Shown: positions 9,231 to 19,810 of the stretch, piece by piece | How the letters are laid out: the number at the start of each line of letters is the position of its first letter | Position numbering within the stretch: the first letter of the stretch is position 1 | Assembly (NCBI RefSeq): GCF_002165625.1 | Contig: NZ_NGNS01000017.1 | Span: 34,309 to 98,308 of the forward strand | Reading direction: 5' to 3' | Source: Neiella marina | Lineage (GTDB): Bacteria > Pseudomonadota > Gammaproteobacteria > Enterobacterales > Neiellaceae | Length of the DNA: 64,000 nucleotides | Position numbers and translations under genes: made by a program | Notes under the pieces: generated by a model | Databases searched by the model: none | What the model was told of the DNA's origin: nothing | What the model saw: the letters and a program-made list of their open reading frames with translations, nothing else

Positions 9231-10027
9231 GTCCTTGTTTCACCCTGTTGATGGCGAGTGTGAGATTGCTTGCCATTGTCCTGATTCGATTTGACCATCT
9301 TGCCAGCGAGCCAAATTCGCGCTGACACTGGCAGTTTGTGTAATGTCCGCAGTATTGCGCAAAACAAACGCGGAAAATGAACTTCATGGACACCGCGCTC
9401 AATACCCCGGCGAATCGCTGCACTGGCACCATCGACAGTGGCCAGCATTGGCATATCGAAGTCGTTCTTACGGGTTAATGGCGTGTCGATAAAACCCAAT
9501 ATTACGGTTACCAATTGGATTCCCTTGGGCTTTAAACTCGTGCTCAATACATGCCCCATGTACTGCAGTGCTGCTTTCGATGCACCGTAAAATTCTGCAC
9601 GGACAAACGGCAAGTAAACAGATGCGCTAGACACCAGCGCCACTTTCGGTTTACTGGCTCTTTGCAACAGCGGCGTGAGACTTTGCAGCACTCTCACTGG
9701 CGCCACTACATTGACGTCGAGTGTTTGCTGCAACACCTCGGCATCAAGGTCACCATCGTCGACGTAGTGACAAACACCGGCATTGAGGATCACCACATCA
9801 ATGTTGTGATAACGCTCTTCAAGTTGCCACACACTGGTTTGCCAAGCATTGCCATCAGCCAGATCGCAACAGACTGTGTCTGCGCCCGATTGCTGTAAAT
9901 CAATTAGTTGGTCCTTATTGCGACCAACAGCGATCACTGTGTCTCCAGCGTCCAAGTAATCTTTGGCGAGTTGATAGCCGATGCCAGAAGTAGCGCCAGT
10001 GATCAAAACCACTTGTTTCGTGTTCAT
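9227..10027 (-). CDS. Short-chain dehydrogenase/reductase of the lipid operon
   Basis: 266 residues, classical SDR. TGATSGIGYQLAKDY binds the cofactor, VCCDLAD and LNAGV follow, and the catalytic set is Ser in VSSASV with YGASKAAL (Y and K four apart). A one- to two-helix C-terminal tail is present. The substrate is unknown; SDRs of this type are regular members of the DUF1365/Cfa cluster. Start overlaps the NTF2-like gene by four bases and its stop overlaps the next gene in the same way. Confidence 0.85.
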   Translation of the reverse strand: MNTKQVVLITGATSGIGYQLAKDYLDAGDTVIAVGRNKDQLIDLQQSGADTVCCDLADGNAWQTSVWQLEERYHNIDVVILNAGVCHYVDDGDLDAEVLQQTLDVNVVAPVRVLQSLTPLLQRASKPKVALVSSASVYLPFVRAEFYGASKAALQYMGHVLSTSLKPKGIQLVTVILGFIDTPLTRKNDFDMPMLATVDGASAAIRRGIERGVHEVHFPRLFCAILRTLHKLPVSARIWLAGKMVKSNQDNGKQSHTRHQQGETRT

Positions 10028-10449
10028 GCCGCCACCATGCGCCCTTTGACAAAGCGAATTGCCGTACCCAACACTGGCAGGTGCTCGTAGAGCATACTGC
10101 CGCCGTCGAAATAATCTCGATGCTGGATAATCAAACCGTCCTTGAGGGTAATTCTGCTCACCCCTTCGAGTTCCACTTCCCGGCCCCGATTGATTCGCGG
10201 ATGTTGATAAGTCATGGTCCAGCCAATCACCACCTGCGACTGCTCAGCAACTTGCCAGTTGTAGTTAAAGCCGATGGCTTCAACGTTGCTGTACAAAGCG
10301 GCAAAGTATTCTTTGATATCGGCGAGCCCATCGATGCGATGAAAAGGGTCAATAAACGACGCTTTGGGGTGATAAAACTGGTCCAGCAACTCAAGGCTAT
10401 GGGCGTCTAGCTTGGTATACATATCTTTAAAATTTTCAATCCATTGCAT
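10024..10449 (-). CDS. NTF2-like (SnoaL-type) protein, first gene of the lipid operon
   Basis: 141 residues from the ATG at 10449, chosen because AAGAGG lies nine bases upstream; an upstream in-frame codon at 10491 has no ribosome site. The sequence (FYHPKASFIDPFHRIDGLAD, YQHPRINRGREVELEGVSRI, LIIQHRDYFDGG) fits the nuclear-transport-factor-2 fold with the usual conserved Phe/Asp pocket. Homologues open the same Cfa/DUF1365 operons elsewhere; a lipid-binding or isomerase role is possible but unproven. Confidence 0.8.
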   Translation of the reverse strand: MQWIENFKDMYTKLDAHSLELLDQFYHPKASFIDPFHRIDGLADIKEYFAALYSNVEAIGFNYNWQVAEQSQVVIGWTMTYQHPRINRGREVELEGVSRITLKDGLIIQHRDYFDGGSMLYEHLPVLGTAIRFVKGRMVAA

Positions 10450-10523
10450 CAATGAAGACCTCTTGAAAAAAATGTGCTTACGCCACTTCAATTGAGTGTA
10501 TCAGCTTGTTCAGTATTAGCTCG

Positions 10524-10552
10524 TTCAACGTCAATTTTTTGTTAGCGGATCA
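10524..10552 (-). promoter_or_regulatory. Possible ECF-type promoter of the lipid operon
   Basis: On the leftward strand TGATCC occurs at 10552-10547, the -35 sequence known for singlet-oxygen sigma-E promoters that drive related clusters in alphaproteobacteria. No matching -10 stands out 17-18 bases further on, and no sigma-E/ChrR pair is in the window, so this is weak. Confidence 0.2.
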
Positions 10553-10600
10553 GTCAACTATCGGCAATTTGTGTGGTTGAAGGATTTTTGAAAGACAAAA

Positions 10601-10614
10601 TGATAGCGCTTTCA
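10601..10614. promoter_or_regulatory. LacI-family operator upstream of the beta-glucosidase
   Basis: TGATAGCGCTTTCA is a near-palindrome centred on CG, the hallmark of LacI/GalR-family operators. It overlaps the -35 of a plausible promoter whose -10 is TTTAAT at 10632-10637, so repressor binding would block transcription. No LacI-type regulator gene is in the window. Confidence 0.6.
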
Positions 10615-10669
10615 TTTTCTCAAAAATGTGTTTTAATAGCGCCCATAACGATCTTGCAGTAAGGGTTTT

Positions 10670-12019
10670 ATGATGAAAAACAGCTATCAATTTCCAGCTG
10701 ACTTCGAATGGGGAGCAGCCACCGCCGCCTATCAAATCGAGGGCGCCTACAATGAAGATGGTCGCGGTATGTCGACTTGGGACACATTCAGCCGTTTGCC
10801 GGGTCGCACCCTAAATGGCGATACCGGCAACGTTGCATGTGATCATTATCATCGTACCGAACAAGACATCGCCCTGATGAAACAGTTAGGCCTCAAGCAC
10901 TATCGCTTCTCGATTGCTTGGCCTCGTATCCTGCCAAATGGCGAAGGTGAAGTGAACCAGGCCGGTATCGACTTTTACAGTAAGTTGGTTGACGACCTAC
11001 TAGCTGCCGGCATTGAGCCGTTGATCACCCTATTCCATTGGGATCTGCCACAAGCGTTGCAAGACAAATATGGCGGCTGGAAGTCGCGAAAAGTCGCCGA
11101 ATTGTTTGCCGAGTATGCTGATATTGTTACTAAAGCGCTGGGCGATCGGGTCAAACGCTGGAGCACCATTAATGAAATCATGTGCTTCACCAACATGGCC
11201 CACAAAACGGAGCAGCACGCACCGGGTGGAAAAGAAACTGACCAAGTTGCCAACCAAACCGTTCACCATGCCATGATTGGCCATGGATTAGCTGTGCAGG
11301 CGATTCGCAACAATGTGCCAGATGCTATCGTCGGTATTGTCGAGTGTTTGTTTGCCCCGTGGCCGCTTCACAACACCGAGTCTCACTTGGATGCCGCACG
11401 CAAAGCATTTAAAGATCGCAATGCTCAGATCCTATTCCCATTGCTGACTGGCGAATATGACGAAGTGGCTTACCAACGCGAGTTTGGTGATCTGCCTGAG
11501 TACAGCGCTGAAGATATGAAAATCATTAGTGAGCCGCTCGACTACATCGGTTACAACTTCTACAACCATCCACCTGTGCGACCAAGTGACAAGCCTTGGG
11601 GTTTTGATATCGTCGACATGCCAGAAGCCTACCCTCGCACCGACATGGGCTGGCCCATTACGCCAGATGCGATGTACTGGTTGTTGAAGTTCTCACAAGA
11701 GTTCTTTGGTGATCTGCCTATTTACATTACCGAAAATGGCATGGCTGCGGCCGACAAGGTCGAGCGCGATGGCACCGTACAAGACATGGATCGCATTGAG
11801 TTTCTGCGCACTCACCTACGTGCTTGCCAACGTGCGATTAGCGAGGGTGTGCCACTCAAGGGCTATTACGTTTGGTCATTGTTTGACAATTTCGAATGGG
11901 CTTTTGGTTACGACAAACGCTTTGGAATTATTCGTGTTGAGTACGATACTCAGCAGCGGATTATCAAAGAATCGGGTCACTACTACAGCGCCGTCATGGC
12001 AGAAAATGCAGTGCTGTAA
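10670..12019 (+). CDS. GH1 family beta-glucosidase
   Basis: 449 residues, a single-domain cytoplasmic glycoside hydrolase family 1 enzyme that releases sugars from beta-glucosides. FEWGAATAAYQIEGA opens the barrel; the acid/base glutamate is in STINEI (Glu 169) and the nucleophile in YITENG (Glu 355). The acid/base motif is NEI where most members have NEP. YYVWSLFDNFEWAFGYDKRFG closes the domain with the aglycone-contact Trp residues. No signal peptide is seen. The start is one of two adjacent ATGs (10670, 10673); AAGGG lies four or seven bases upstream. Substrate choice cannot be told from sequence; a LacI-type operator just upstream points to sugar induction. Confidence 0.93.
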   Translation: MMKNSYQFPADFEWGAATAAYQIEGAYNEDGRGMSTWDTFSRLPGRTLNGDTGNVACDHYHRTEQDIALMKQLGLKHYRFSIAWPRILPNGEGEVNQAGIDFYSKLVDDLLAAGIEPLITLFHWDLPQALQDKYGGWKSRKVAELFAEYADIVTKALGDRVKRWSTINEIMCFTNMAHKTEQHAPGGKETDQVANQTVHHAMIGHGLAVQAIRNNVPDAIVGIVECLFAPWPLHNTESHLDAARKAFKDRNAQILFPLLTGEYDEVAYQREFGDLPEYSAEDMKIISEPLDYIGYNFYNHPPVRPSDKPWGFDIVDMPEAYPRTDMGWPITPDAMYWLLKFSQEFFGDLPIYITENGMAAADKVERDGTVQDMDRIEFLRTHLRACQRAISEGVPLKGYYVWSLFDNFEWAFGYDKRFGIIRVEYDTQQRIIKESGHYYSAVMAENAVL

Positions 12020-12037
12020 TTGAACTTCGAAAATAGT

Positions 12038-12064
12038 AGCGGGCTTATTAGCCCGCTTCTTTTT
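12038..12064 (+). terminator. Terminator of the beta-glucosidase gene
   Basis: AGCGGGCT (12038-12045) pairs with AGCCCGCT (12050-12057) across a 4-nt loop, followed by TCTTTTTT. The hairpin overlaps the last codons of the convergent photolyase gene. Confidence 0.85.
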
Positions 12065-13490
12065 TAAGGCTTTGCTGATAAAGCTCCAAACACATTTGTC
12101 GGCGCTCTTTGTGATCAACCACCGCCGGTAGATAATTTCCACCTGCGCCAGCCTGATGGAGCAATTTCGCCTCTAGCCCTCGCAATTGCTCAACATACTG
12201 TTGAATGAATAAGCCTTTGTCATCAAAACGTTTTGATTGGGTTTCCGGATTAAAAATTCGAAAATAAGGCGCGGCATCAGTACCTGTCGAAGCGGCCCAC
12301 TGCCAACCGCCATTATTAGCAGCAAAATCACCATCAACCAGCTTGCTCATAAAGTAGCGTTCGCCCCAACGCCAATCGATCAACAAATCTTTGCAAAGAA
12401 ACGATGCCACGATCATTCGCAGTCGATTATGCATCCAGCCTGTCTGGTTCAGCTGCCGCATTGCGGCATCGACTAAAGGAAAGCCAGTCTCGCCTCGGCA
12501 CCAACTGTCGAACAGCTGACCATCATTGGTCCAGGGAATGGCCTCATAATCAGGTTTAAAGGCTTTGTCCTTGCAAACGTGTGGCCAGGCAACCATCACA
12601 TGTTGATAGAACTCGCGCCATATCAGTTCAGTTAACCAAGTTTTAGCACCTTCAGCTAATTCCCACGGCGAGCCGTGATCGTGACTGAGTCGCGCTAAAC
12701 ATTGCCGAGCAGACAAGCTACCAATAGCTAAATATGGCGATAGCACTGAGGTGCCGTCAATGGCGGGAAAATCTCGGTCGGCACGATAACGCGCTGCTCG
12801 CTCAGCACTAAACTGGCGCAATTGCGCGATAACTTCCTGACCGTCGGCGGCGTAAGCACTACTGTCAGCGCCGGCATAGGGCCAACTGTCCGCCTCGAGA
12901 GAACAAAGCGGCAATGTGGAATCATCGATATCAGTGATCAACTTCGGCATTTGTTGCGGTCGGCCTAAACACTGCCAACCAACCGAGTGCAGCTCTTTCA
13001 ACCAAGCTTTACTAAACGGCGTGAATACCTTGTAAGGCTGGGCGCTGCCATTAAGTACTGAATTTGGTTTAATAATGCAGCGGTCATCGAACCAATGAAG
13101 GTCCAAATTGCCCTCGATGTCGTGTTGTAGCGCATTGTCTCTGGCGACTTCATCAACTTCGTATTCTCGGCTAGCAAAAAGCGCGTCTATTCGCCATTGA
13201 CCTATACACTGTTGCACCAAGGCCCGCTGTTCAGCAAAGCTCCCTGCTTGCAACACCACCAGCGGGACGTTGAGCTGCGCCAACTCGCTGCGCAGATGAA
13301 CTAACGTGCGCCGAATTAAATCAGCTTGAATGGGACTTTTGTGATACTGCTGCCACTGCTCCGCTGGAACCACATACAGGGCAACAACAGCTTCGCTGGC
13401 ATCGCACGCATGATAAAGTGCTGGGTTATCGAGGATGCGCAAATCGCGACGCAGCCAAACGCAGCTGCGCTGATAATGTCTGTCAGTCAC
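12048..13490 (-). CDS. phrB: Deoxyribodipyrimidine photolyase, class I
   Basis: 480 residues, the normal size of CPD photolyases, which use light and reduced FAD to split pyrimidine dimers. The N-terminal antenna domain begins CVWLRRDLRILDNPAL. FAD-domain motifs are present: TWLTELIWREFYQHVM, GETGFPLVDAAMRQLNQTGWMHNRLRM, FLCKDLLIDWRWGERYFM and GGWQWAASTGTDA (with the electron-transfer Trp). GTG start at 13490 with GAGG six bases upstream. It follows the DUF523/DUF1722 gene by 12 bases and is probably co-transcribed; closeness to the Cfa/DUF1365 operon is common and suggests shared light-stress control. Confidence 0.95.
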   Translation of the reverse strand: MTDRHYQRSCVWLRRDLRILDNPALYHACDASEAVVALYVVPAEQWQQYHKSPIQADLIRRTLVHLRSELAQLNVPLVVLQAGSFAEQRALVQQCIGQWRIDALFASREYEVDEVARDNALQHDIEGNLDLHWFDDRCIIKPNSVLNGSAQPYKVFTPFSKAWLKELHSVGWQCLGRPQQMPKLITDIDDSTLPLCSLEADSWPYAGADSSAYAADGQEVIAQLRQFSAERAARYRADRDFPAIDGTSVLSPYLAIGSLSARQCLARLSHDHGSPWELAEGAKTWLTELIWREFYQHVMVAWPHVCKDKAFKPDYEAIPWTNDGQLFDSWCRGETGFPLVDAAMRQLNQTGWMHNRLRMIVASFLCKDLLIDWRWGERYFMSKLVDGDFAANNGGWQWAASTGTDAAPYFRIFNPETQSKRFDDKGLFIQQYVEQLRGLEAKLLHQAGAGGNYLPAVVDHKERRQMCLELYQQSLKKEAG

Positions 13491-13502
13491 GCCTCACCTC
13501 AG

Positions 13503-14477
13503 CTACAGCTGCTGTCGCAATGCCAGCTTGTCGGGGTGGGGTCTGATGTAGACCTGATTGCTAAGGTATTCGTTGGGAAACTTGACCAATAGATGTTGAA
13601 TCAAGGTCATTGGCGCCATCAACGGCAACAGTCCCTGCCTGTATTTATCAATCACATCTGCTAATGCTTGTCGCTCTTCAGTACCGATAAACTTCTTAAA
13701 ATAGCCCTGCAAGTGCATCAAGGTATTCGTATGGCCTTTGCGATTTGCTCGTTGCTTTAACGCCCACATCAATCCATAAATGTACTCATCAGCAACGTCT
13801 TGCAAATCATTGCTGCTGAGATCAGAAATCAACTGGCCAAGGGTGCGATAGGAGGTTTGATGGCTAGCCATCACCATGAACTTATAGCGGGAATGGAATT
13901 TCACCAGCTTATCAGCCGTCAGACCAGAGTGAATCATCCGCTGCCAATCTTGCAGAGCATAGACTCTGGTGACGAAGTTTTCCCGCAACACAGGGTCACA
14001 TAGCCTGCCGTTTTCTTCGACCGGCAGCAGTGGGTAACGCTCCATCAATGCTTTGGTAAAGACACCAACCGAGTCGTGCCTTAGGGTATGACCATCAGGA
14101 TGATAGACCTTAATGCGTTCCATACCGCAGCTCGGCGACTTAGCGCAAACGATAAAACCACTTAAACCGTCCAGTGTTTGGCTTTGTTGCTGGCTGAACG
14201 ACGACATAGCGTCGGTTACGTTAAGAGTCGAATCGGTAGAGCCGACGATTTCAATGGCGCCGTCGACTTCAACTTGGCGGATGGTGGGGCGCGGCACGCC
14301 CATACCAATTGCCACTTCTGGGCATACAGGTACGTAGGAAACGAATTCTCGCAGGTCGCGGTCGGCAAAGCCCAAACGCTTGTGACCACCGTCGAATCGA
14401 ACGCCTTGTCCAACGACACAGGCGCTGACCCCGATTTGAATGGAATCGGGTTTGAATTGGGTTTGAACTAGTTTCAT
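13503..14477 (-). CDS. DUF523 and DUF1722 fusion protein (YbgA-like)
   Basis: 324 residues in two parts. Residues 15-160 are DUF523: IGVSACVVGQGVRFDGGHKR, VCPEVAIGMGVPRPTIR and AKSPSCGMERIKVY, with the conserved Cys residues. Residues 190-310 are DUF1722, the domain of E. coli YbgA: FHSRYKFMVMASHQTSYR, GLMWALKQRANRKGHTNTLMHLQGYFKK. Recent work on DUF523 members connects them to thiouracil desulfuration; no role is proven for the fusion. YbgA-type genes habitually sit beside photolyase, as here. A weak AAGG is immediately before the ATG. A 24-nt inverted repeat lies just upstream. Confidence 0.85.
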   Translation of the reverse strand: MKLVQTQFKPDSIQIGVSACVVGQGVRFDGGHKRLGFADRDLREFVSYVPVCPEVAIGMGVPRPTIRQVEVDGAIEIVGSTDSTLNVTDAMSSFSQQQSQTLDGLSGFIVCAKSPSCGMERIKVYHPDGHTLRHDSVGVFTKALMERYPLLPVEENGRLCDPVLRENFVTRVYALQDWQRMIHSGLTADKLVKFHSRYKFMVMASHQTSYRTLGQLISDLSSNDLQDVADEYIYGLMWALKQRANRKGHTNTLMHLQGYFKKFIGTEERQALADVIDKYRQGLLPLMAPMTLIQHLLVKFPNEYLSNQVYIRPHPDKLALRQQL

Positions 14478-14489
14478 CCTTGGCTCGCA

Positions 14490-14513
14490 GACTGTGATTA
14501 CTACCTTACAGTC
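14490..14513. promoter_or_regulatory. Inverted repeat upstream of the photolyase operon
   Basis: GACTGT (14490-14495) and ACAGTC (14508-14513) form a perfect 6-bp inverted repeat with a 12-nt spacer, 13 bases upstream of the DUF523/DUF1722 ATG. The layout would suit a MerR-type light or B12 sensor, which controls photolyase clusters in other gammaproteobacteria, but no such regulator gene is in the window. Confidence 0.35.
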
Positions 14514-14579
14514 TACGGCAAGTTGCTCAAGTTAGTTCAGCGTTTGAGCTCAAAATCAACGTCTAGTGTTGCAGTCGGC

Positions 14580-14783
14580 TCAGAACTGAATTGAGCCGGA
14601 CGCTTTCTCTTGGCACTGCAACCACACAGGTTTATCACCATTTTTCACCCAAGCACGGTGAAACAGGCTGCCCATTTGCGCGGTTTTATTGCTAATCAAA
14701 GCAAATGGCATCACGATAACCGCCAAGCAAAGCAAAATGACTCGGCGCATAAAAACAACGACTGGTGAGTAAAACTTGAACAT
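14580..14783 (-). CDS. Small single-pass membrane protein, unknown
   Basis: 67 residues. The start at 14783 is set by AGGAGG seven bases upstream; a longer frame to 14840 has no ribosome site. One hydrophobic segment (RRVILLCLAVIVMPFALI) is followed by a short polar tail with a WVKNGDKPVWLQCQEKA stretch. Not recognised. It stands alone between the photolyase operon and DUF1853. Confidence 0.6.
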   Translation of the reverse strand: MFKFYSPVVVFMRRVILLCLAVIVMPFALISNKTAQMGSLFHRAWVKNGDKPVWLQCQEKASGSIQF

Positions 14784-14920
14784 GGCATCGCCTCCTGTTT
14801 GAAACAACAACAGGTTAGACCAGATAAAATGTGATTTCAATCACAAATGTCATTTTATTACCGATTTATTGACCGAGAACATTTTTTTAACACGACGGAC
14901 ATCACGCAAACTGCGACAAA

Positions 14921-15796
14921 ATGAAAAAAAATTACGAAATTATCGATGATCTTCGAGTATTGCTCTTCGGCACAGCCCCTATTGATCAAACACTCCCCTT
15001 TGGCCACGACCGAGCATGGTTAGATTGTTTTCGTCAACGCTTACTGCATCATCAACCCGACATTGCAAGCATCGCAGAGCAAGTTCAGCGGCCTCATTCA
15101 GTAAGACTAGGACTGTATGTCGAGCAGTTATGGTTGGCATTGATTAGCGCCCATCCTGACTATCAATTGCTCAGTCACAATCTACAGGTGATTGACAACA
15201 AGCAAACTGTCGGCGCTTTTGACTTTCTAGTACGCCACCTTAATGTCGGCGGCAATAGCAACAAAACTCGAATTGAACACTGGGAGCTAGCTTGCAAATA
15301 CTATTTGGCGGTAACACCTGAGGTTGAGGAGCTTGCCCCAGACATCTGGCTTGGCCCCAACCTAAATGATGATTGGTTGAGTAAACGACACAAGCTAACT
15401 GCAAAACAAATTAAGCTTGGTGAATTGCCTGCAGCGCAGGTTGCATTGTCTCGGCTTGGCATCGCACAGATCGACCACCGGATGATCTTGGCCAGTGGCA
15501 GAGTATTTTTGCCTGCAAGCAGCAATAGCTTGCCGCAAGATGGTCATTGGTACACTCAACAACAATGGCGAAAATTCGACAATCTGCCAGCCACTTATCT
15601 GCAAGATAAATTGGATTGGTTGCAACCCAAACTAGCAGGCCAAGTGTTAGATTGTCATTCACTGCAATTGGCCAAGCCTGTTTTTGTTACTACCAAAATC
15701 AATTCTGACAACAAGGCTTGTTGCTTTATCGTTCCAGATGACTGGCCTTTACGGGCACAAAAAAAAGCGGCTGCAATACATGCAGCCGCTTTGTAA
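14921..15796 (+). CDS. DUF1853 family protein
   Basis: 291 residues. The family pattern is clear: VRLGLYVEQLWLALISAHPDY, SHNLQVI, TVGAFDFLVRH, then HWELACKYYL, resembling a PD-(D/E)XK nuclease-like core (Glu/Asp-x-Asp then E-x-K). Function is not known. No Shine-Dalgarno is visible before the ATG. The last nine or so codons (ending KAAAIHAAAL) are written through the hairpin of the convergent ihfA terminator, so this C-terminus is shaped by an RNA signal on the other strand. Confidence 0.8.
   Translation: MKKNYEIIDDLRVLLFGTAPIDQTLPFGHDRAWLDCFRQRLLHHQPDIASIAEQVQRPHSVRLGLYVEQLWLALISAHPDYQLLSHNLQVIDNKQTVGAFDFLVRHLNVGGNSNKTRIEHWELACKYYLAVTPEVEELAPDIWLGPNLNDDWLSKRHKLTAKQIKLGELPAAQVALSRLGIAQIDHRMILASGRVFLPASSNSLPQDGHWYTQQQWRKFDNLPATYLQDKLDWLQPKLAGQVLDCHSLQLAKPVFVTTKINSDNKACCFIVPDDWPLRAQKKAAAIHAAAL
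15759..15792 (-). terminator. ihfA terminator, embedded in the DUF1853 coding end
   Basis: Read leftward, AAAGCGGCTGCA (15792-15781) pairs with TGCAGCCGCTTT (15775-15764) over a 5-nt loop and runs into a row of T (15766-15759). It lies 20 bases past the ihfA stop and inside the final codons of DUF1853. Confidence 0.9.
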
Positions 15797-15811
15797 CTTT
15801 TTCGATGCCTA

Positions 15812-16108
15812 TCAGTCGATTGGCTTGGCGTTCTCAACCCGAGCTTTGAGCTTTTGCCCCGGACGGAAAGTAACCACACGACGCGAAGAAATCGGAATAT
15901 CTTCGCCTGTCTTTGGGTTACGTCCCGGACGTTCGTTTTTCACTCTCAAATCAAAGTTACCAAAGCCAGACAATTTGACTTGTTCACCATCTTCCAGACA
16001 TTGGCGGATCTCTTCAAAGAATGTTTCCACCATTTCTTTAGCCAATTTCTTATTAATGCCATGCTTCATAAAAAGCATTTCAGCCATGTCTGCTTTAGTG
16101 AGCGCCAT
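15812..16108 (-). CDS. ihfA: Integration host factor alpha subunit
   Basis: 98 residues. [20 protein letters not shown] and the DNA-intercalating beta-arm [25 protein letters not shown] identify the IHF alpha chain of the HU/IHF family; [11 protein letters not shown] is the core signature. IHF bends DNA in promoter control, recombination and replication. The start is ATG at 16108, with AAGGGAG five bases upstream; two bases separate it from the pheT stop codon, so it is coupled to the pheST operon as in other gammaproteobacteria. Confidence 0.97.
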   Translation of the reverse strand: MALTKADMAEMLFMKHGINKKLAKEMVETFFEEIRQCLEDGEQVKLSGFGNFDLRVKNERPGRNPKTGEDIPISSRRVVTFRPGQKLKARVENAKPID

Positions 16109-16110
16109 AA

Positions 16111-18492
16111 TCACTCCCTTAGTGTCGCGTTGAACTCAGATGTTACCGCTGTGATGACATTATCAGTTAAGACGCTGATTTCCTTGTCTTCAAGTGTTCG
16201 TTCCAAATCTTGTACCGTAATTGAGATCGCGAGGCTCTTTTTGCCCTCAACAATCCCTTCACCTTGATACACATCGAACAAGTTTACGTTAACGACTTGA
16301 TTCCCGCCAACTTTTTTCACCAAGTCGATCACATCGCTGCTAGCAATGGCTTGATCGACGACAAAAGCGAAGTCTCTACGGTTCGCAGGGAACTTGCTTA
16401 CCGGCACAGCTTTTGGAATCAGTTTTTCACCCAGCGCTTCAATTAATAGCTCAAAAGCGAAAATTTTTCCTTTAATTCCGAGTGATTTAATTGCACTTGG
16501 ATGCAATGCGCCGACATGTCCAACTATAGTATCGCCGCGATAAATTGCAGCCGATTGACCCGGATGCAAGGCTGGATGGGCTTCAGCGACGAAACGGAAT
16601 GGATCTAAACCACCAAAATTCGCCAACAGAGCTTCAACATCGCCTTTAATATCATAAAAATCAACGGCTCCGGCACCTTCGCTCCAGTGCTCATCAAAAC
16701 GAGAACCAGCAATCACACCAGCCAACATCTTGTTTTGAGTCACTTGAGTTTCTGACTCTGGCAAGAAGCGCAAACCAAGCTCAAACAAACGAACGCGGTT
16801 CTGCTGGCGGTTCTGGTTGTATTTCAGCGTTTGCAGCAAGCCAGGCAGTAAGCTCACGCGCATAGCTGACATATCCGCAGAAATCGGGTGCGGCAGAATC
16901 AAGTCGTTTGCTTCTGGGAACAAGATTTTCTGAACTTTAGGATCAACAAAGCTATACGTAATTGCTTCTTGGTAACCACGATTGACCAGCGTATCTTTCA
17001 ACTCGTCTTCGGTCATATCCGCTTCCGGGTGGCGATTCATCACCAGCGAAGCTGTCGGTGCAACATTAGGAATGTTGTTGTAACCAAAAACACGTGCGAC
17101 TTCTTCAATCAAGTCTTCTTCGATGGCTAAATCAAAGCGATATGAAGGCACAGTTGCCGTCCAACCACCGTCGATAGTCTCAACGGTCAAGCCCAAACGC
17201 GTCAGAATCTCTTCAACCTGAGCATTGTCAAAGCTAATGCCGATGCGGCTTTCGAGCTTTGCTTTGCGCAGCGCAATAGGCGCCACTTGTGGTAAATCGT
17301 CTTGGCTAACCGCTTCAACCACAGGCCCTGCTTCACCGCCCACGATATCAAGCAGCAACGCCGTTGCTCGTTCCATTGCTTTGTGCTGCAATTCATAATC
17401 AACGCCACGCTCATAACGATGCGACGCATCAGTGTGCAAACCATAACTACGCGCTTTACCAGCGATAGCAAGCGGCGCAAAGAAGGCACTCTCAAGCAAA
17501 ATGTCTGTTGATTCTGCGGTCACTCCACTATCGAGACCACCAAAGATGCCGGCCATGGCCAACGCTTTGTTGTGATCGGCAATCACCAAGGTGTCATCAC
17601 GCAAAGTTGCTTCGTTGCCATCAAGCAAGGTCAGTTTTTCTTCCGGCTTGGCCATACGTACGACAATACCACCGTCGATTTTGTCCAAATCGAAGGCATG
17701 CATTGGGTGACCGAACTCAAGCAACACGTATTGGGTAACATCAACCACAGGATCAACGCTGCGCACTCCGCAGCGACGCAACTTTTCCACCAGCCATAAT
17801 GGTGACTGTACCGTTGCATCGACACCTTTGATCACCCGCGCGAGATAGCGTGGGCAGGCGGCTGGGGCTTCGAGCTTCACCGCAACAGTGTCGGCTAACG
17901 ATTCCTTGGCATTTTCCCAGCTTGGTTCGGTGACTTCACAATTGTTGAGGACACCAATTTCACGGGCTAAACCGGCAATACCGAGGCAATCACTGCGGTT
18001 AGGCGTTAAATCCACTTCAATGGTTTTGTCATCGAGTTTGAGGTATTCGCGGATATCCATGCCGATTGGTGCATCAGCGGGCAGCTCCATGATGCCATCA
18101 GACTCTTCTGCCATGCCCAGCTCTGCTTCGGCACACAGCATACCCATCGATGGTTGACCACGCAGTTTGGCTTTCTTGATCTTAAAATTGCCCGGCAATA
18201 CCGCACCAACGGTCGCCACCATCACCTTCAAGCCCTGACGGCAGTTGGCAGCACCACAAACGATATCAAGTAGTTCATCGCCACCGACGTTAACTTTAGT
18301 GACGCGCAACTTATCGGCATCAGGATGTTGGCCACATTCAACCACTTCACCAACAACTACGCCGGTAAACGCACCCGCAACACCTTCAACACCGTCTACT
18401 TCAAGACCGGCCATGGTAATTTGTTCAGCCAGCTCATCAGAGCTAATTGCAGGGTTGACCCATTCACGGACCCAGGATTCACTGAATTTCAT
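16111..18492 (-). CDS. pheT: Phenylalanyl-tRNA synthetase beta subunit
   Basis: 793 residues, the usual length (E. coli 795). N-terminal EMAP/tRNA-binding domain ([19 protein letters not shown]), B3/B4 editing domain ([21 protein letters not shown]), B5 ([20 protein letters not shown]), and C-terminal ferredoxin-like anticodon-binding domain ([17 protein letters not shown]). Works as (alpha-beta)2 with PheS to charge tRNA-Phe and to edit Tyr-tRNA-Phe. Middle gene of pheS-pheT-ihfA; 27 bases after pheS. Confidence 0.98.
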   Translation of the reverse strand: MKFSESWVREWVNPAISSDELAEQITMAGLEVDGVEGVAGAFTGVVVGEVVECGQHPDADKLRVTKVNVGGDELLDIVCGAANCRQGLKVMVATVGAVLPGNFKIKKAKLRGQPSMGMLCAEAELGMAEESDGIMELPADAPIGMDIREYLKLDDKTIEVDLTPNRSDCLGIAGLAREIGVLNNCEVTEPSWENAKESLADTVAVKLEAPAACPRYLARVIKGVDATVQSPLWLVEKLRRCGVRSVDPVVDVTQYVLLEFGHPMHAFDLDKIDGGIVVRMAKPEEKLTLLDGNEATLRDDTLVIADHNKALAMAGIFGGLDSGVTAESTDILLESAFFAPLAIAGKARSYGLHTDASHRYERGVDYELQHKAMERATALLLDIVGGEAGPVVEAVSQDDLPQVAPIALRKAKLESRIGISFDNAQVEEILTRLGLTVETIDGGWTATVPSYRFDLAIEEDLIEEVARVFGYNNIPNVAPTASLVMNRHPEADMTEDELKDTLVNRGYQEAITYSFVDPKVQKILFPEANDLILPHPISADMSAMRVSLLPGLLQTLKYNQNRQQNRVRLFELGLRFLPESETQVTQNKMLAGVIAGSRFDEHWSEGAGAVDFYDIKGDVEALLANFGGLDPFRFVAEAHPALHPGQSAAIYRGDTIVGHVGALHPSAIKSLGIKGKIFAFELLIEALGEKLIPKAVPVSKFPANRRDFAFVVDQAIASSDVIDLVKKVGGNQVVNVNLFDVYQGEGIVEGKKSLAISITVQDLERTLEDKEISVLTDNVITAVTSEFNATLRE

Positions 18493-18519
18493 TTTCTGTG
18501 TTCTCTCTTAACGACTGGC

Positions 18520-19810
<1,291 letters not shown>

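Noticed and set aside
9760..10430. Antisense frames over the SDR and NTF2-like genes
   Set aside because: Shadows of well-supported genes.
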